Below are positions 36,868 through 50,634 of a stretch of DNA of 64,000 nt, one piece after another. Each line of letters starts with the position of its first letter. Positions within the stretch are counted from its first letter, which is position 1. The position numbers were made by a program, and so were the translations under genes. Below the pieces are notes generated by a model that saw only the letters and a program-made list of their open reading frames with translations, did not search any database and was not told where the DNA came from. The DNA is from Nelumbo lutea. Its lineage: Eukaryota; Streptophyta; Magnoliopsida; Proteales; Nelumbonaceae. The DNA lies in NCBI GenBank assembly GCA_022828595.1, contig JAKGHH010000006.1, forward strand, positions 10,230,633 through 10,294,632, given 5' to 3'.

Positions 36868-37059
36868 AGGTCAGTCAATGGACCAGACATTCCAATACTG
36901 TCCAATATGAATCCATTACATATGGACCAGGCCCAATCCAATCCAATAAATATTTTAGACAGGGCTTATCCAATTCGATGTCGTGTTGGACCATCTAACC
37001 CATTCAAATTGATTTTGATTCAGACGGGTCCAACCCAAACCCGGTCCATTGACACCACT
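36868..37059. repeat. GGTCCAATCC/GTCCATTGACA repeat, copy 4
   Basis: Left GTCAATGGACCAGAC and right GGTCCATTGACACC form inverted ends. Between are TCCAATCCAATAAAT and GATTTTGATTCAGACGGGTC words shared with the other copies. It lies just beyond the 3' end of the FAM114-like gene. Confidence 0.65.
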
Positions 37060-37329
37060 ACCAGTAAGGGAAATACTTGATATGGTGGTAATCAGCCTCT
37101 TGTGCGTTTACTCACATTTGAGCAAAGAAAAGACGCCACCAAATGGTTGGCTGCTGACAAGTAGACACATTAAAGACTCCACCATACTACGTAGAACAAT
37201 GAAACCTTGTATATTTGATTGGTAAAATGGGCTGGAAAATTCAATTTAAAGGCAATGAAACACTGATCTCAACCCAATTGTGAGAGATTATTTACAAATC
37301 TAAATAGTTAATGGAAAAAAGAATTACAG

Positions 37330-37538
37330 TCATGCTGTGGGCATTGAGGTGGAAACAACTATAAATGCCAAGTACTGGAGACCATCCTGGATCTTGTCTA
37401 TGGCTGTGACGCGGTCAGAACGGAGATGATCAGTGATGGCATTTGCCTTTTCCTGGATGGAAGTTTGCTTAAGACCCCCGTGGACATCTGCAGCACCTTT
37501 TATGGCAGCTAGATAGGCTTCAACCACATCCGAGATAC
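37330..37538 (-). CDS. FAM114-like gene, exon 9 and stop (aa 436-504)
   Basis: The acceptor is ATTCAG|GT. The exon encodes [18 protein letters not shown], a helical region, and the C-terminal block [13 protein letters not shown], ending in TGA at 37330-37332. I did not see a convincing polyadenylation signal immediately downstream on the minus strand. Confidence 0.86.
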
Positions 37539-40500
37539 CTGAATGATGAACAGAAATATTTAGAATACTCGATATACAATAATGACATGTTTACAATAAG
37601 CCAAACATGTAATCAACTAATCCTTTTTATGGTGAAAATCTTCACGTCAAACATTCCTTTATAAGAGTGGGGTTTCTCTTTTCGGTGATGGTAAATCAAA
37701 GAACTTTATGTAACATATGCTAAATTGTGATCAATTAAAACAGGACACATTGAAAACTTCAGCATTCTCAGAGATAGATATCATGACAAATGACACATCC
37801 AACCAACAGTTCACACTTTTATATTATTGTTTTCACATATTTCCGAATTATTAATGTAATTAAATACTATTTATTCCTATACCCTCCATCCACATGTCAT
37901 GTCCATGTGGAAACCTGAAAACTCAAGACAACACTACCTGTGGTTGTCACGTGGCTTAGTCCTCCCGATTGTTAATGTGGTTCAAGATACAATATGGTAA
38001 ATTAAAACTTTTGCAATAGAACCTCAAACTTAAGTGGTCAAGAAGAAATATGAAGTCCTCGACATAAACTGGATGCATTATTTCAACGTCAAACACTTTT
38101 GACAGACATCACCAGTTTGATTGGTATTATCCATTAGTAGTTATAAACTAATGTCAGATATTATAGTTAGAAAAGCTAAGCCAATAATTTTCATATCAAA
38201 ATGAAGGAAGACCAGTCTGTCAAGCAAAATTTATATCATGATTAAGAGGCAGGATGCTATAATAAACCTGTAATGAAACTATCAGAAACTGCTTCCACAT
38301 CTCCTATCATTGATTGTGCTTTGAATCTGATTATCCTTGATTTTTCAACAGAATCCTCAGGCCAGTCAATATTCATGGTTTCCTGATCCGGATCTTCACT
38401 TTGTGTTTTGTTTGAATTGGAGATGACAGATTTTCCCAGTACAAGAAGTTGAGAGACTGCAAAGCAACATAGTTCGGAGAGTCTCTGTATGACAATTGTA
38501 AAGTCAAGTACCAAACAAGGCAAAAACCAATCTAATAGCAAAATAGTTTAACAATTCATACATGTACACCCTCTGAGTGAATGCTTTCAAGTCTTCCAGT
38601 TGTCCGTTGAATTATCTCATTTTCAGAAAGCCCCGTTAGGGTTGTTGTAAACCTGTAAAGTCACAAATATGAAGTTCTGATGATATAAAAAGCATCTACA
38701 ACTCTTAATCTCGTATTCAAGTAATCATGGTACTGAGGTAGAGGAACTGATGCAGGAACCGATGAGGTAATATACAAAAAAGACCTCAGTAAAACACATC
38801 TACTAACAGGTTAGGTGTTTGAAATGACATATGAAATGACACCATTTTATTTCATTTATCCAATAGCATTTGAATCCATAATGTCCTCATCTAGAATGAA
38901 ATTAACTATAGATGTTGGAGAAAAAATGGAGATGACTTCACCTCTTGAAAACCTTAATTGATAACATTACCCATTCTTAAAAACTGTAAGTCCATTATAG
39001 ATGGTGATTTACTGATTTTATACCACCAAATACATATGAAAATACATTGAAATCATTTCACTCCGTAGTGCAACTTGGGTTGACCTGAGTTTAACATTTT
39101 ACATTGCTCTAGGCTTGGACTTCATTTGGGCCAGGCCCATTCAAATTTTGATAAAAGTGCCCAACCTGAGCCCGCCCGAGTTGCACCCCTAATTTCATTA
39201 TATGTAGTTCCCAAACGCCCCCAATAGATAAATTGAAGCTGAAGCATGAAATAGGAAATTGGAAATAAGAACCAGGTCAAAGACAAAGGTATTTCCATCA
39301 AGTAACAAGATATCAGAAATGCTAAGTGGAAGCTGATTCTTTGAATTTTGAAAAGTTTTTAAATTTACAGCTTATATTTTCTACTTGACAGTCTATACCA
39401 AACAAACCAACAGAGATTCAAGTAGAACTGTTCATGGACCAGGTAGCCCGACAGACCAGCCCAGCCTGGCCCATTCTAAGTCGGGCCTGGACATGCATTT
39501 TAGGCCTGCCGACTCGGGCTTGGACCCAAAACACCAGGCCCGACCTTCTTTTGGGCCGGGCTCAGGCTTTCTCCAAAAAACCCGACCTGAGCCCGAGTTG
39601 ATAATATATTATATGATAACAAAATATATTTTATATAACAAAAAATGTATATAATATGTTTTTTCTTTGTTCCTCTTCTCTTTTTTCAAGTGAGGATTTT
39701 CATTATTTTTGGGTTTTGAGATCTTTTAATATAAATGAAACAGCCTTTTTATTGAATAAAAAAAGGAAACCTTTTTTTTCAAATTTCTGGTCAGGCTCGG
39801 GCTGGGCCTGGGCTTCGGGCTTCATATGAAGACGGGGCTTGGGGTCAAGACCTAGGCCTGATGGTCGGGCCAGGCTTGGGCTCATGCCTGAATATATTCT
39901 AATTAATCCAGAGACAAAGCCCCAGACCGGCCCATGAACAGGTATAGACTCAAGCCAGAAGTCTCTACTGCAAACACAGGAAATGATAATGAGAGACAGG
40001 GCACAGAAAATAAGAATCAAAACATCGCAGTGATAGAAGAAATGGAGTAGAGACAGCACATGATGGTGAAGTTTAACTAGTGAGACAATTAAATGTTAAA
40101 ATAAAGTAGCAAACATGACACAGCATGCAATTTCATTTTATTGAGTAGGTATTAGATAGAGGTGGTTCAGGAACTTCAATAAGGGGGAAAAAGCAATTAG
40201 CAAAGGATTCAATCAGCTTAAACAGCATAGCCAAAACATCACCACATTTGTCACCCAAGCCTCATCCCAACTATTATGGTCCACTAACATGAAACTGTTC
40301 TGCCATTCCACCCTGACTACGACTATGTCTTACAGTTAAAATATAAAAAAGAATAAATATGAATAAAAATGATGCCACATGTTAATCACAGCAAGAAAAG
40401 TTCCTTGTATCATCATTCTGCTGAAATGCTGATTCCTAGGTTCCCAACAAGTGGTTTTTTCTTTTTGAAAAAGGTAAGGTAATTTTATTAAGAATATAGA

Positions 40501-43500
40501 GAAAGATACAAACAGGCCTCCGGAAAGAAGGTTGGCCCAAGAACCCGAATACATTACAGCTCAAAGAGAATTCTCGAATTCAGCTGGGCTCCAAACTCCC
40601 TAGTTTGGAGATGAGGTTGTCTGTTCTTTTGGCCTTGTTCTGGAATACTCTGTTGTTTCTCTCTTCCCATATGGTACTATCACTGCTGCAGGAATTGATC
40701 TCCAAACACTTTTGGCCAATTTGGAAAGCCTTAAACAGTCCCAGCACAACATCAGATTCAGCAGACTTTGGCATGACCCAGGGCACTCCTACCACGGAAA
40801 GATAGTAATTCCATAAAGACATTGAAACAAAACAGTGGAGGAACAAGTGATTGTTATCCTCTTCCTGTTGATCACATAACACATAGCTCAGGTCCTGAAG
40901 CTGCATTCCTCTCCTCAGCAAGCTTTTCTTGGTGAGGCACCTATCCAGAGCAGCAGCCCAAATACTAACAACTGGAAAACCAGGTCTGTCATCACCTTCC
41001 AAAACTTTGGCAAAGGTCCTCACAGAAAAGAGAACGTCTGCACTCCAAATCCAACTCCATCTGTCATCTTTGAAATAGGTTTATGTTTTTTTGATGAATC
41101 TTCCAATAGGTTTATGTTCTGATTTGATAGCAGCTCAAATAGCTCCCTTGATTAATTTCCCAATCCTAAAAGTTTCTTCTAAATGAGGGACTCCAGATTA
41201 TGGAATTGTTTGAAACTCCATAACATTCAGCCACCAGTGCATCTTGGTTATCAGCCAAGCCAAATAGTGAGGAAACAGCTATGCCAAAGGCCTTTCTGCC
41301 CACCAAATATCCTTCCAGAAATTTATGTGCTGACCATTTCCCACCTTCTGAAGCAGACCCCTATTCAGCAGAGGGTACAACTCCATGATCTTCTTCCACA
41401 GAGAGCACTCTAGGGAGTTACTACTAGTTCTGATTGTCCAATCACCTCTGTCTGTACCACATTTAGCTGCTATCAGCCTCCTCCACCAACTCTCCCTCTC
41501 TGTTCCGAACCTCCAGATCCATTTACCAAGGAGTGCTTCATTAAATATCTTCAGTTTTCTAATCCCCAGACCCCCTTTTCCTTTGGGAGAACAAATTTGG
41601 TCCCAACTGACCAGGTGTATTCTTTTCTCCTCATCCCAACCCTTCCATAAAAAATTTCTCTGGATCTTTTCCAGCCTATTGGCTATCTTTGATGGAATAG
41701 GAAAGAGAGAAAGAAAGTAGGAGGGCAGGTTTGAGAGAGCTTTTGAGGAGAGTGATCTTGCCTCCCAAAGTTAAATATTTGGATTTCGAAGAAGCTAGTT
41801 TTCTTTCCAGCTTTTCCACCACTGGATTCCAAACCAAAGAGGAAGTACACTTGGCTCCCAGAGGCAAGCCAAGATATATGGTAGGGAAGAAGCGAATCTG
41901 GCAGGCCAGGACCTCAGCTAGAGAACCAAGATCCTCAATCCTGCCCACTGGAATTAGTCTATTCTTAGACCAATTTACTTTTAGCCCTGCTACAACTTCA
42001 AACCAGTTTAAAACCCCTAATAAAACTCCAAGTTGATCTAGATCCGCATCAATGAAGCAAAGAGTGTCATCTGTAAACTGGAGCAGCTGAACTTCCACAA
42101 ACCCAGATCAAGATCAACTTGGAGTTTTATTAGGGGTTTTAAGCTGGTTTGAAGCAAAGAGTGTCATCTGTAAACTGGAGCAGCTGAACTTCCACAAACC
42201 CCCCCTCCCGCGGATAAGCTTCAAAACCTTTCCACAAGCCCAATTCCCCCACTTTGTTCAGAAACATAGTCAAGATTTCCATTCACTAAAAGTGGTGTAA
42301 GGGGGTCCCCTTGTCTAAGGCCTCTGGAATTTTTGAAGAAACCTGCTGATTGACCATTCACTAAAACTGAAAATTTTGGGAAAGTGATGCAGACCTTCAT
42401 CTAATTTTTCCATTTCTGACCAAAGTTCATACTTTTCAAAACAAAGTCCAACCCTTACCAGTTCACATGGTCATAGACTTTCTCAAAGTCTAGCTTACAA
42501 AGTAACCCAGGCCTACCCTCCCTCTTCCTTGAGTCTATCAGTTCATTGGTAACCAGAACACTGTCTAGCATTTGTCTACCAGGCACAAAAGCAATAACTT
42601 TCTTAAGTTACTGAGTCAATAACTTTCTTGAGTCTCAAGATCTTGTAGCATCTGTTCAATAGACTAATTGGTCAAAAGTCCTTAATCTTTGTTGCTCCCT
42701 CTACCTTGGGAGTTAGAGAGATAAAGGTTGCATTCAGACTTCTCTCCAGTGCAGCATTGTAATGAAAATCCTGAAGATTTGTCAACACTTCTTGTAGAAT
42801 AAGCACGTTAAGCCATCCGGCCCTGGAGATTTGTCCACTTCCATAGTTTTTAATACTTGCCACACTTCCTCCTCTGAAAAGGGGGCTTTAGTTCCCTTTG
42901 TTGAGCCTCTGAGAGTCTTCTAAAAGTCAGATTGCTTGGAAGAGGTCTTCTTTTCCAGTTTTCTTCAAACAGGTCTGAAAAATATCTTGTGGCAATTCTT
43001 TTCATGTCTGTCCAAGTTTCTCCCACCTCCCCATCTAATTCCAATCTCTCCAACTAATTGATTCTTTGTCTTGCATTTTCCATTTTGTGGAAGTAGCTAG
43101 AGTTTCTATCTCCCTCTCTTAGCCACTTTACCTTAGCTCTTTGCCTCCATCTCAGTTCATCTTTATAGGCTAGTTTACCTAACTTCAGTTTAGCTTCTGC
43201 CCTCTTTTTCTATCCCCTTTTGACAAAGGACCCCCCCCCTCTTGCGAGCTGTATCCCCTTCAGTTTAACTTCTTTGATAGTCTCTAAACACAACCTCTTT
43301 TCAAGTTCCATCTCATTTTTGGAATCCTGTTTCCATGATTTCAGAAAATCTGAGGCTGAGTTTTTTTGCAAAAATGAAAGAGCTTGTTCCTTCAATTTGA
43401 ATTTCTGACCACTTGGACATAAGCAACTGGATCAACCCCTCTTCTTCAAACCAAGCATTTTCAAGCTTAAAAGGAGCTTTCCTTGTCTTTTGAACTCACA

Positions 43501-46500
43501 CATGCGAGCTGTATAGGAGAATGGTCAGAAACTGGCCTAGGAAGGGCAACCTGTTTTAGATGTTGACAGGCCTCCTCCCATCCAGAAGAAATCAAAAATA
43601 TGTACAACTTTTCTAAAACTGGATTCTCCTGATTGTTTGTCCAAGTAAATTAGGCTCCTACAAGCGGGAGTTCAATGAGTTCAAATTGATTGACAAAATC
43701 TGTAAATCTCATGTCCCTCGACCTACGGTTTCCTCCCTTCTTATCCTCCAAAAATCTCACCACATTAAAGTCCCCTCCAACCGCCCATGGTAAAGATCCC
43801 CCCGGTTGTCGACAGGTCCTCCCACAATCTCGCTTTCTTTAAGTTCAATGTTGGACCATAGACATTGGTAAACTGACCCTGAAAGCCCCCCTCAAACTCC
43901 AACACCACCGAGAGTGAGAAATCCCCAACCTGAGACGACACCAGTTTGCATTTTAACAGATTCCAAAGGATTAACAGACCCCCTCAGTCCCTCTAGCTGG
44001 TTTAGACACCCACCTCACTTGACCTTGACCCCAAACACTTCTGACTAAATTTGTATCAACCACCCTCCAGTTTTGTTTCCTGAAAGAACACTATATCTGA
44101 CTCCCAACTTCTGATCAAGTTAAAGATCACCAGCCTTCTCCTACCAGACCCCAGCCCCCTAACATTCCACAACATAATTTTCAGATCCATCTAAAAACAA
44201 AACGGAATACCGCCAGCCCCCGACCCTTTTAGCTTTTTCCCCCCTCCACCCCTAGACGACCCCTCCCCCTTCCCTGTTTTATCATTTAAGCTCCAGGCAA
44301 GCCGAAGCATTTCTCTACTTTTCTTTCCACCCTAATTCCCTTTCTTTCCTTTTGATTTCTCCTTCTCTGCTAACCATCTTTTCTCCATATTTTCTAGATA
44401 CCTTATTGTTTCTTCTTCCAGGCCTTCGATTGAAACCCACAGAAATTTTCTTAAACCTACCAGCTTGGAATTAACCCATGCCAAAGTTTTATCCACCCCC
44501 TTTCCCCTCACTCCCTCTAAATCCTCCTCAGCCCTCCTTACTCCTGTACCTTCCTTCGAATTCAAAATCAACCCCCCTCCCCCTTTTCTGCCCCTAACCC
44601 CAGTACTAACCTGGTTCATGGCGGTAGCTGCATACTGAGGACTTGCCATCTCAAGGTCTTCAAAATCTCTCGAACTTGCTTACTTCTTCCCTACAAGTGG
44701 TTCACCGCTTCTATTATTGGTAAAGTTTCTAAGGGTCAAGGGATCAGCACATCAAAGGGCAGTATTCTAACAAGCCTAGTTTTTTATAAATAAATAAATA
44801 TGGACAAGGAGGAATACACCTAGAAGGAATTATCTTGTCATTTTTTAAAATATTTAACTTTAATGTATCATTTAAAATCATGTCAGAAACAAACAATCCT
44901 GGAGAGCAATTGTTGTTGTAGTTGTTGTTACAGTTACTTTCCTTGGGGTGGGGGGTAGGGGATGCCAACTGACTGGTTTTATAGACATCAGATCTATTTG
45001 ATTAACCAAACCAGTTGGTCATGATATAGCCATTAATTGTCCATACATTCTATTTAAACTGCATGCAACATTTCGAAAGATGGGAAGAAAATCCAATCCA
45101 TTTACAGTGATCAAAGCCCATAATTCAGACCATGTAATAACAAGAATCACCAACTTTAAAGAGAAACAGAGACTTCATGATGCACTACAGACATTTTAAA
45201 CACCAATTGCAGCAATATTTCTGAGAATGTAGAGTTCCAAACTTTAAGGAGCATACGAATATTACTACCCTGCAGCTATATCAGCAGCTTTGCTGACACT
45301 TGAATCACGTAAGTTTTTCATCTCATCAACACTTCCCTCCCCTGTGGCCTTGATTTTCTTTCCTCTGTCTGATTCTACACCTCCATCAAGTTCAGAGCTC
45401 AAACTAAAATTTTGCTGAACTTGTTTGAGTTTTTCTTCATAGATGGACTTCTCTTCTGATGATAATTTTGCTTTTCTCCGGTTAAATAACAATGCATAGT
45501 GGTTAGACAATGCCTCCAATTCCTGATGCCAAACAAAGTTTAGTCACACTAGTAAAATCATAAAATAAGACATAGGAAGTAAAAATATAACACTAGAAAA
45601 AAGATAAGAGAATTACCTCCAACTGTTCAGGACCTCCATAAATGTAGAAGCATCGGTCAAATGTTACTTCCTCAGAAAGTTGTTCCTCATCATTTTGTTC
45701 CTCATGTTCCTCAAGATTCTTCTCAATTTCAATACCAGTCTCTGTAATCAGTAGTTCCATGGTTTCTTTGCCCACACGCTCAAGTACCTCCATTCCTTTT
45801 GCTGTAAAAGACCTTCCAGTCTGTTACATAAAAGTGGAAAGTTAGTAGTTATGGAACATTAAAAGGGGGATTAAACTTAATAGAGTGGGATACACACCTC
45901 CAGCAGAGATGGGGCAACAGAACCAGCTGTTGCAGGTAGACCAGTCTGCTGAATAGATTCAGCTAGGTTTGCAGTAGAATGTTCAAGCCTGGAAAGCATC
46001 AATAATTACCAAAACATATTAATTCATTATTTAGAAAAACAAAAGAACTTTAATATGCCAAATATAAATACACAATAGTGGTTGTCTCTAACTTAAAGCA
46101 ATGGACATGGTCTTTGAATAGAAATTGACTGGGAAATCATGCAAGTGAAGTTTCAGTATCAAGAAAATCCAATATTGGTCCAGAGTATTCTCAGAGCTTA
46201 TCTTTGCATATTCTTTCAGATGATAGGACTGTGTATGAGATATGGTAGACTTAGGTAATCCAGATAGGTCAAGTATTGAAGCACTTTCAGAGACCAAAGT
46301 GGAGTTATTTGCTAGTTTATTCTGATCTCATTGGAAAAGGGGAACTCTATCAGATTGGAAATATGATAACATCCTAGGGGATCAATATTGATGCATTCAC
46401 TAGGATACCTGTTGGTGGAGATGGAGGGAGATTGATAGGTGGTTATACGATGGATGTGTAAGTGCAATAGTGATGAGGGTCCAAGGATGCTGAATCCCTG

Positions 46501-49500
46501 CATAAAGGAGTAGATCACTTGCTGAAAGTTTGCACATCTCATCCCATTGAAGACATAGATCAGCCAATTCACCTGTTGATTTGATGGCAGTTGACTAGGA
46601 AGGGTGTTGAAAGAAAAGAGATTTATTCAGCACCAACCTTCCAGATGAGGCTGTTTTGCTTTTCATTGTAAGATTGGTGAGAACACAGACCATATTGAAT
46701 CGCTAAATCCTATTGCTTTGTATATGTACTTTTCAGTTTCATATAATTTGCCAATAAAGTTGTGCAATACAAATTGTTTAAGATGTGAAAGCTCAGCCCG
46801 AGTCAAATGAACAAATTCAAAAGCATATGAGTTCCTGTGTTTCATACCACGAACATCTGACGCCATGTACGTGGACAAAGGTAAACAACTCAAAGTGGTT
46901 TTGATATACAATCATAACGAAAATTGTGCACAAATAGAAAGTCAAGACACACAGAGTTTATGTAATGCAGAACAATCAATAGCCTAGTTGGTAGTATTAC
47001 ACTACCATTTAAAATAGATAAGAACACATTCCAGCCTCTTTGATTGTTGGCACTATTCCCCCCCCCCTCCTCTCCTTATATAAACCTTTTGTAATTTTTT
47101 GTAGGTCCTACCCCAACCAAACCAAGATTCAGTTGAGAAAATACCTTGGTAATGTGAGTAATGTGTGTATTCCAAAATCCACAAGATTTCTTAGGAGCCA
47201 CTTCAACAAATGTGTCCGTATCAACCTCCGCCGCCCTCCTTCCTAAATCCATGCCTAACTTTCCTACCACCACTTCCTCAAAAGTATTGCTATTAACAAC
47301 TGAGCGCTCCACCCGGGAAGAATCACAACCAACCCCGCCATTGTCTTCAAACCCACCTTCACCATCACCTTCAATCTTTTCAGGTTCAACATTGTCTGCC
47401 CCTATTCCAGCTTCCTTCGTCCTATCCCCCAAAACGTCTTTTCCTTCCTCAGCAGTAGAGAAATCAATCCAAGCTTACAGCATCAACCACCTCTTGACTC
47501 ACCGCTTCAAAAATCAAACCGGAAAAGTCTTTGCTACAATCACAGAAAACCGAGGCACAATTGACAAAGATATCTCTTCAATCAGCATCACATTCAACAC
47601 TCTTCGCTTTAACCTTCTTACTTCTGTTTTACCTGGAGGTCACCCATTCCCATCCTTCTTCCTTCCCCTTTTCATCCTTTCCCATAAGAAAAGAGCTCAA
47701 GGTTCCACAGATTTTCACTTTTGGATGCTTACGAATAAAAGAGATGCTTTTATTCACCCTCAAACAATCCAAGAGATTACATTTCCTACTATAAAAAAAC
47801 TTGGGCTTTGAGAAATGGTCCTACTCGAATTTAAAACAAGCTTCCAGCCCAAGGTTTCTCCGCATTTTTCCAAACGAAAGACTCTTCCTCTCCCCTAACA
47901 AAACCCAAACCCTTCTCCCCATGATCTTCCACGTGTCCTTCATTAACTCTCCCCCCACCATCCCCCCTATCCACTAAAGAGGAAGTGCAAAGCCTCTCCT
48001 CCTTATCTGGCTCTGGGTTCACCCAAGGTTCAAAGTATCGACTCGTATCGGCACGTATCGGCCAATATGTATCATTCCAGGACCCCTCTGATACGCCCCT
48101 ACAGTGGGTGTATCGGGGGTCTGACCGGTTCAGGGGGTGGAGTCCTAAACCGGCCCCCCGAACCGATTTTGGAAAAAAATAAAAAAATGTAAAAAAAAAG
48201 GTATCGAAACACCTGATACACCCCTACCGGCGTATCAGGCGTATCGATATTTTGAACCTTGGGTGCACCCCACCTTCATCACAACTTTTTGGGGACCTAC
48301 AATCACTATTTTCCACCAACCCCGCAATCCCACATCCACCAAAACAGCTTTGTTTCATTAATTTTAGTTTTAATACTGAAATCACCCTCATCTTCAACCT
48401 CCTTCCCTCCCTCCCTCCCCAACCTGATTGTTTGCCTTCCCTTCAACCATTGCAGATAGCAGAGAATGCCTGCTTCTATCCCTTTTTTATCAGCAACACA
48501 GAAAAGATTCATTAAATTAACAGAATGTGTACAACAAGTTATGGGTAGACAAAAAGTCCACATAAGCCCCACTAATTACAATACAAACCCAAGCTTAACC
48601 CAGCAAAGAAATTCATTAGTTACAGACAAGCCCCAAAGGACCCAAAGGGTATCCCACTATATAGCCCAGAACATAGATTGCCTTTGGACTCCTTGCTTAG
48701 CTACACCATCAGCTATGCTATTAGCTGACCTCCTAATCCATCTTATGTGAATTTCCATATCTTTAGAAGCCTGCTTAAAGCGCCTGAACTCATTTCTTAA
48801 TCTCCAGATTGCTCCTTCCTCTTTTTTCGGCCAGTTCAACAACTTTTGAATCCCCTTCAATAATCAACCTGTTAATCCCTATCTCTTTAGCTTTCTCAAC
48901 AACAAACACTGCTGCCTTCAATTCTGAATTTACCACATAACCATGCCGGATAGGGCCTGAGAACATGTCAATGATATTTCCATTCTCCTCCCTTATTACC
49001 CCACCAATACCCGATGGGCCAGGGTTTCCCAAACAGCTACCATCAAAGTTTAGTTTCTCCCACCCAACATCCAGAGGGGACCAAAATTCAGTTACAATAG
49101 GTCTTCTAGAAGCAATATTTGCAATTGTTTCCCATGATCGGAAGAAATCTTCTGTCTTTAAATCTTCAATGATTTTCAAAGTTTTCACCCAATGTGCCAC
49201 CCTTATAGCTATCACTTTAATCACAGCATCTCTACCTCTTTCCTTATCATCAAATATCCTCAGGTTTCTTTCCTCTCAGATTGTCCAAGCCACTGCTGTT
49301 CTAGTGCATTTTCTCATCACTTTGCCTATCCTTTTAGAGCACCTGAATATGTTGGAGCTAAAAAGATCTTCCAGATTAGCAAGAGGATTCCAGCTGCAAC
49401 CAAACAGAGAGGAAAACCACTCCCAAATTAAGTTAGCAACAGGACAGGAGATAAAGAGGTGAAAAACAGTCTCACCATTCAGCTTACATAAGGAGCACCA

Positions 49501-50571
49501 GTTTGGGGACAAGCACCACTTTGGTCTTTTCCTCTGAAGCTAGATTATTAACCCGCATAAGGAGCACCTGCTTCCATCCTCCCTACACCAAGCCAGATTA
49601 CTAACCCACCTAAGTGGATAGGATCCCTCAACAACGATCCTGAGATCAAAATACTCTCCAGAAAAGTGCAGATATAATGACGTAGCCACCAAATGAATTT
49701 CTAAGAGCTCAACTAAGATACGAGTAGCAACAAGATTTCGAACTTATTCTTGAATCCACAAACTCAAACCTTCCACATGTATCTCCCATGGCTTTAAATG
49801 TTTCAAAGCACCAAGCATGCAAAGGAATTCCGCAAATGTTCAACCACACCAAGCTTGAGGGGCCTATATCTCTAATCACACAGACTAATGGGTTCCAACT
49901 GATGATCCTGAGATCTTGGAAGCACATCTGTCCCATTTTATGATTCAAAATATCTCTTGCTTCCTCCACATTGCCTAAGGTAAAAAGGAAAAAAACTAGC
50001 ATCAACTTTCTAATTTGGAAAGAACCCTTTGGATGCCATCCAGAAACACCCGACCCCCCATAGCCTCCACATCAGGATCGAAATTGACAAATTGACCCAC
50101 CAAACTCCTTTCCAGCAACCTGAGACGATCAAAAGTACCTTCTAATGATTCCATAATAACCTCCTCCATAAGTAATCCCTTCCCCCGGAGTCCTCACCAC
50201 CATCAAGCGTGAAAATGCAGGCTAAACTAGAATAAGAGATTAAAGAATTCCACAATTCTGCTCTTTCTCAATGAGTATCCATGCCCAACAACCATTCTTT
50301 TCATTCGGCTTGATGGTTCACCACTCTTAGTTCTTACACTCATTATACCCCAAAAGTTATTAATTCTACATATATTGCATTATTTAGCTTTCAAGTTTTA
50401 CTTCCCATCTTGGAAGACTAAACCCAATAAGAGTAACCATATATGCCTCCTTCAACTTACCATGTAAGAAGGCATTCTTGATATCTAGTTGAAGGGGCCA
50501 CAATTTATTCACTATTATGGACAAAGCAACTCTATTAGTCTAATTGTGTTTCCAAGGTGAAGATAATAGAC

Positions 50572-50634
<63 letters not shown>

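Larger units (their letters stand above)
40457..44692 (-). mobile_element. L1-type LINE without RNase H, bounded by 10-bp duplication
   Basis: ACAAGTGGTT flanks both ends (40447-40456 and 44693-44702). On the minus strand the order is a short 5' frame (44649-44332), endonuclease starting [15 protein letters not shown] with FFQETKLE (from about 44190), reverse transcriptase (about 43060-41680) and a zf-RVT domain (41023-40580), then a short 3' end with an A-rich tail. No RNase H domain follows, unlike the other LINEs in this window. Stops and frameshifts break all parts. It lies in sense orientation in intron 6. Confidence 0.92.
38653..45268 (-). other. Intron 6 of the FAM114-like gene (6616 bp)
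   Basis: GT donor at 45268-45267 and AG acceptor at 38654-38653. It contains a hAT MITE (39423-39946), an RTE-like LINE fragment near 40243-40330, and a 4.2-kb L1-type LINE (40457-44692). Without these, under 2 kb would remain. Confidence 0.85.

Noticed and set aside
46663..46911. Minus-strand 82-aa open frame in intron 3, considered as an extra exon
   Set aside because: Exons 3 and 4 join in phase without it, and its text does not resemble the family.
47161..47811. Plus-strand 216-aa open frame
   Set aside because: It runs antisense to the LINE ORF1-like region, is rich in Ser/Pro from pyrimidine-rich DNA, and has no recognisable domain.
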